DNA of 64,000 nucleotides, taken from positions 5,674,038-5,738,037 of the forward strand of contig JARUPZ010000024.1 in the NCBI GenBank assembly GCA_031213475.1, written 5' to 3'. The notes beneath the pieces were generated by a model. That model saw nothing but the letters and a program-made list of their open reading frames with translations, ran no database searches and was not told the DNA's origin. Positions within the stretch are counted from its first letter, which is position 1. The number at the start of each line of letters is the position of its first letter. Below, piece after piece: positions 62,496 through 64,000 of the stretch. The stretch is from Nereocystis luetkeana. Its lineage: Eukaryota > Sar > Phaeophyceae > Laminariales > Laminariaceae. A program made the position numbers and the translations under genes.

Positions 62496-64000
62496 ATGTG
62501 GGTTGGGGATTGATAGGGCGGATGCTAGAGGTCCAGACAGCCTGACTAGGACGGTGGTGGGGTTGTCGGTTGGGCGAGGGGTGTAGAGGTGGTGGGGTGT
62601 GTCGTGGGAGAGTGATCGGCTCTCATGGGAGGATGTTTCAGCTCAAGGGGGGTAACGGGTTTTATTCCCTTAGGTCGGTAACGGCATGCACCCACGAGGT
62701 ATGGGTGGGGAGATGAGGGGAGGGGGGCGGGGAGGTAGGCGTGGCGTGCAAGAAGAGTGAGTGTGCGTGCATGCACGAACCTGGGGGAGCGGAGTTGCGG
62801 CGGAGGGGCGGGAGGGAGGGACAGGGGGGGTTGGGGGGGGGGGGGGGGGGCAGACTAGGATTGATTTGCATTTTATATTTGTTTTGACACGCTGTCCTTG
62901 TATGTTTTATGTTCGGTCAAGTTAACAAGCGCCGCCGTACGCTGTTGATGGTGGTGGTGTTGCTGTGATTTTGTTGTTGTTGATGTTGTTATTATCGTTG
63001 TTGTTCCTGTGGTGGTTTGAGTCGTAAGTAGGTAGGTATAACTGGTGGTGATGATAACGATGGTGCTGTTGTGGCGTAGCGTGTGCTGTGTCGCCCGAAA
63101 GGGAGAGAGGGAGAGAGAGGGGGGCTAACAGGAAATGGTAGGCGGAAACGCACGCTAGCAGTTTTATTTTTTTATTTTATTCTCCAACTACTAGTAGAAA
63201 GAAAGGAGAACATGTAGGTACTCGTTCCTCTCGAGCTATGTATGGTACACGCAATCGTCTCGCTTGTTGCTGCTGCTGTTGCTGCTGTTGCTTCCAGGTG
63301 GTACCGTAGCGGAACAATCGTACGTAGTAGGGAAGAGGACGAGAGGATAAATTGATGACGTTTGTTTTTTCTGCCTCGGTACTTTCTTCCCTCTCCCTTT
63401 TCGTACAATAGCATATGAGTCTAATGCCTTACCTTTGTTAAATAATGTATTGTCTGTCGTTCTATAATATAATGAAGAGTAATGGTCCAGATGATGATGA
63501 TGATGATTATGTATGTTTTTGAACCCCCTTTGGCTTGGCTAACTTGGATTTTGAAGTATGGCGGCCCAAAAAATGACAACTCCGTTCGGTCTTATCAGCG
63601 TTGTACGTAGTTAGCAGCGCACAGCAGTAGTAGTGCGAGCGAGTATGACCATGTTGCCACTGCGTGCGCGTCGCACATCTCAAATGCATTGCAGTTCGGA
63701 CACATCCCCGAATGCCCCAGCAGCCCCGAGTTGTTGCTTCGTAAACGTACCCGATGCTATTTTACACGTACGTAGGTACGTAGAAACGTCTACTATTTCA
63801 ACATTGCTTTCCCTCTGAAGTCCTCCAAAAAGGGTTGTATACTTGTAGTACCTCCTGGCCGGAAGAATACGAGGCAGACGGGCGAGGTTCACCTCAAAGT
63901 ACCGAGAAGGCTATATATAGCCCGGCTCCTCTTAGCAAGAATGCCACAAGGGCCAGGCTGTATAGAGTGGATACAAACGTACGGTGCCTGCCACACTGAC

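Larger units (their letters stand above)
59105..64000. other. Downstream low-complexity region
   Basis: TGG-, T- and GATT-rich tracts, a G tract (62829-62850) and one diverged family B copy. Open frames here are simple-sequence artefacts. No transposon end or gene is supported at the right edge. Confidence 0.5.

Overview
The window reads as nuclear DNA of a repeat-rich, intron-rich eukaryote. I see no bacterial operons, Shine-Dalgarno sites or phage genes. Coding sequence sits in short exons bounded by GT-AG junctions, with one probable GC-AG intron, and introns reach several kb. Exons are full of trinucleotide-encoded Gln, Ala, Gly, Ser and Asn runs. This mix of long introns, moderate GC, homopolymer-rich exons and dense small transposons fits a stramenopile, and a brown alga is my best guess. 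That is an inference from style, not from a diagnostic gene.

Two plus-strand genes are supported. The first (about 4,578-23,826) is an EF-hand calcium-binding protein of about 143 residues in five exons that all join in phase 0. Its introns are 2-8 kb and packed with mobile elements. The second (about 42,986-59,104) encodes a very large, mostly disordered Ser/Gly/Ala/Gln-rich protein, about 2,090 residues if the proposed five exons belong together. Its last four exons are compact (52,130-59,104); the first exon lies 8.7 kb upstream and its link is tentative.

The rest is a mosaic of repeats. Family A elements are about 107 bp, with ends TTACGGGGG...CCCCCGTAA at TA sites (27 copies noted). Family B elements are about 97 bp, near-perfect hairpins at TTAA (22 copies noted). 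A tRNA-derived SINE occurs as two full copies and several fragments. Further short inverted-repeat families (C, E, F, G), elements ending in poly-G/poly-C tracts (I, J), a 1.1-kb direct repeat (1-1,130 and 35,703-36,833, a candidate LTR) and a decayed Ty3/gypsy integrase on the minus strand (about 36,900-37,760) complete the picture. Elements are nested in each other in several places, so their relative ages can be read.

Layout: 1-4,577 candidate LTR, SINE fragment and unassigned DNA; 4,578-23,826 EF-hand gene; 23,827-35,700 repeat-dominated intergenic DNA with a 207-bp TAG array; 35,703-38,760 candidate LTR plus gypsy remnant; 38,760-42,985 repeats with a 203-bp palindrome; 42,986-59,104 disordered-protein gene; 59,105-64,000 mostly low-complexity DNA.

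The most unusual signal is the 9-mer TACCWGGTA (TA-CCWGG-TA). I count about 39 copies where chance predicts about 0.5. Alignment of family A copies shows that it arises as precise 7- or 14-bp insertions at TA dinucleotides. It looks like the excision scar, or the minimal product, of an unidentified TA-targeting mobile element.
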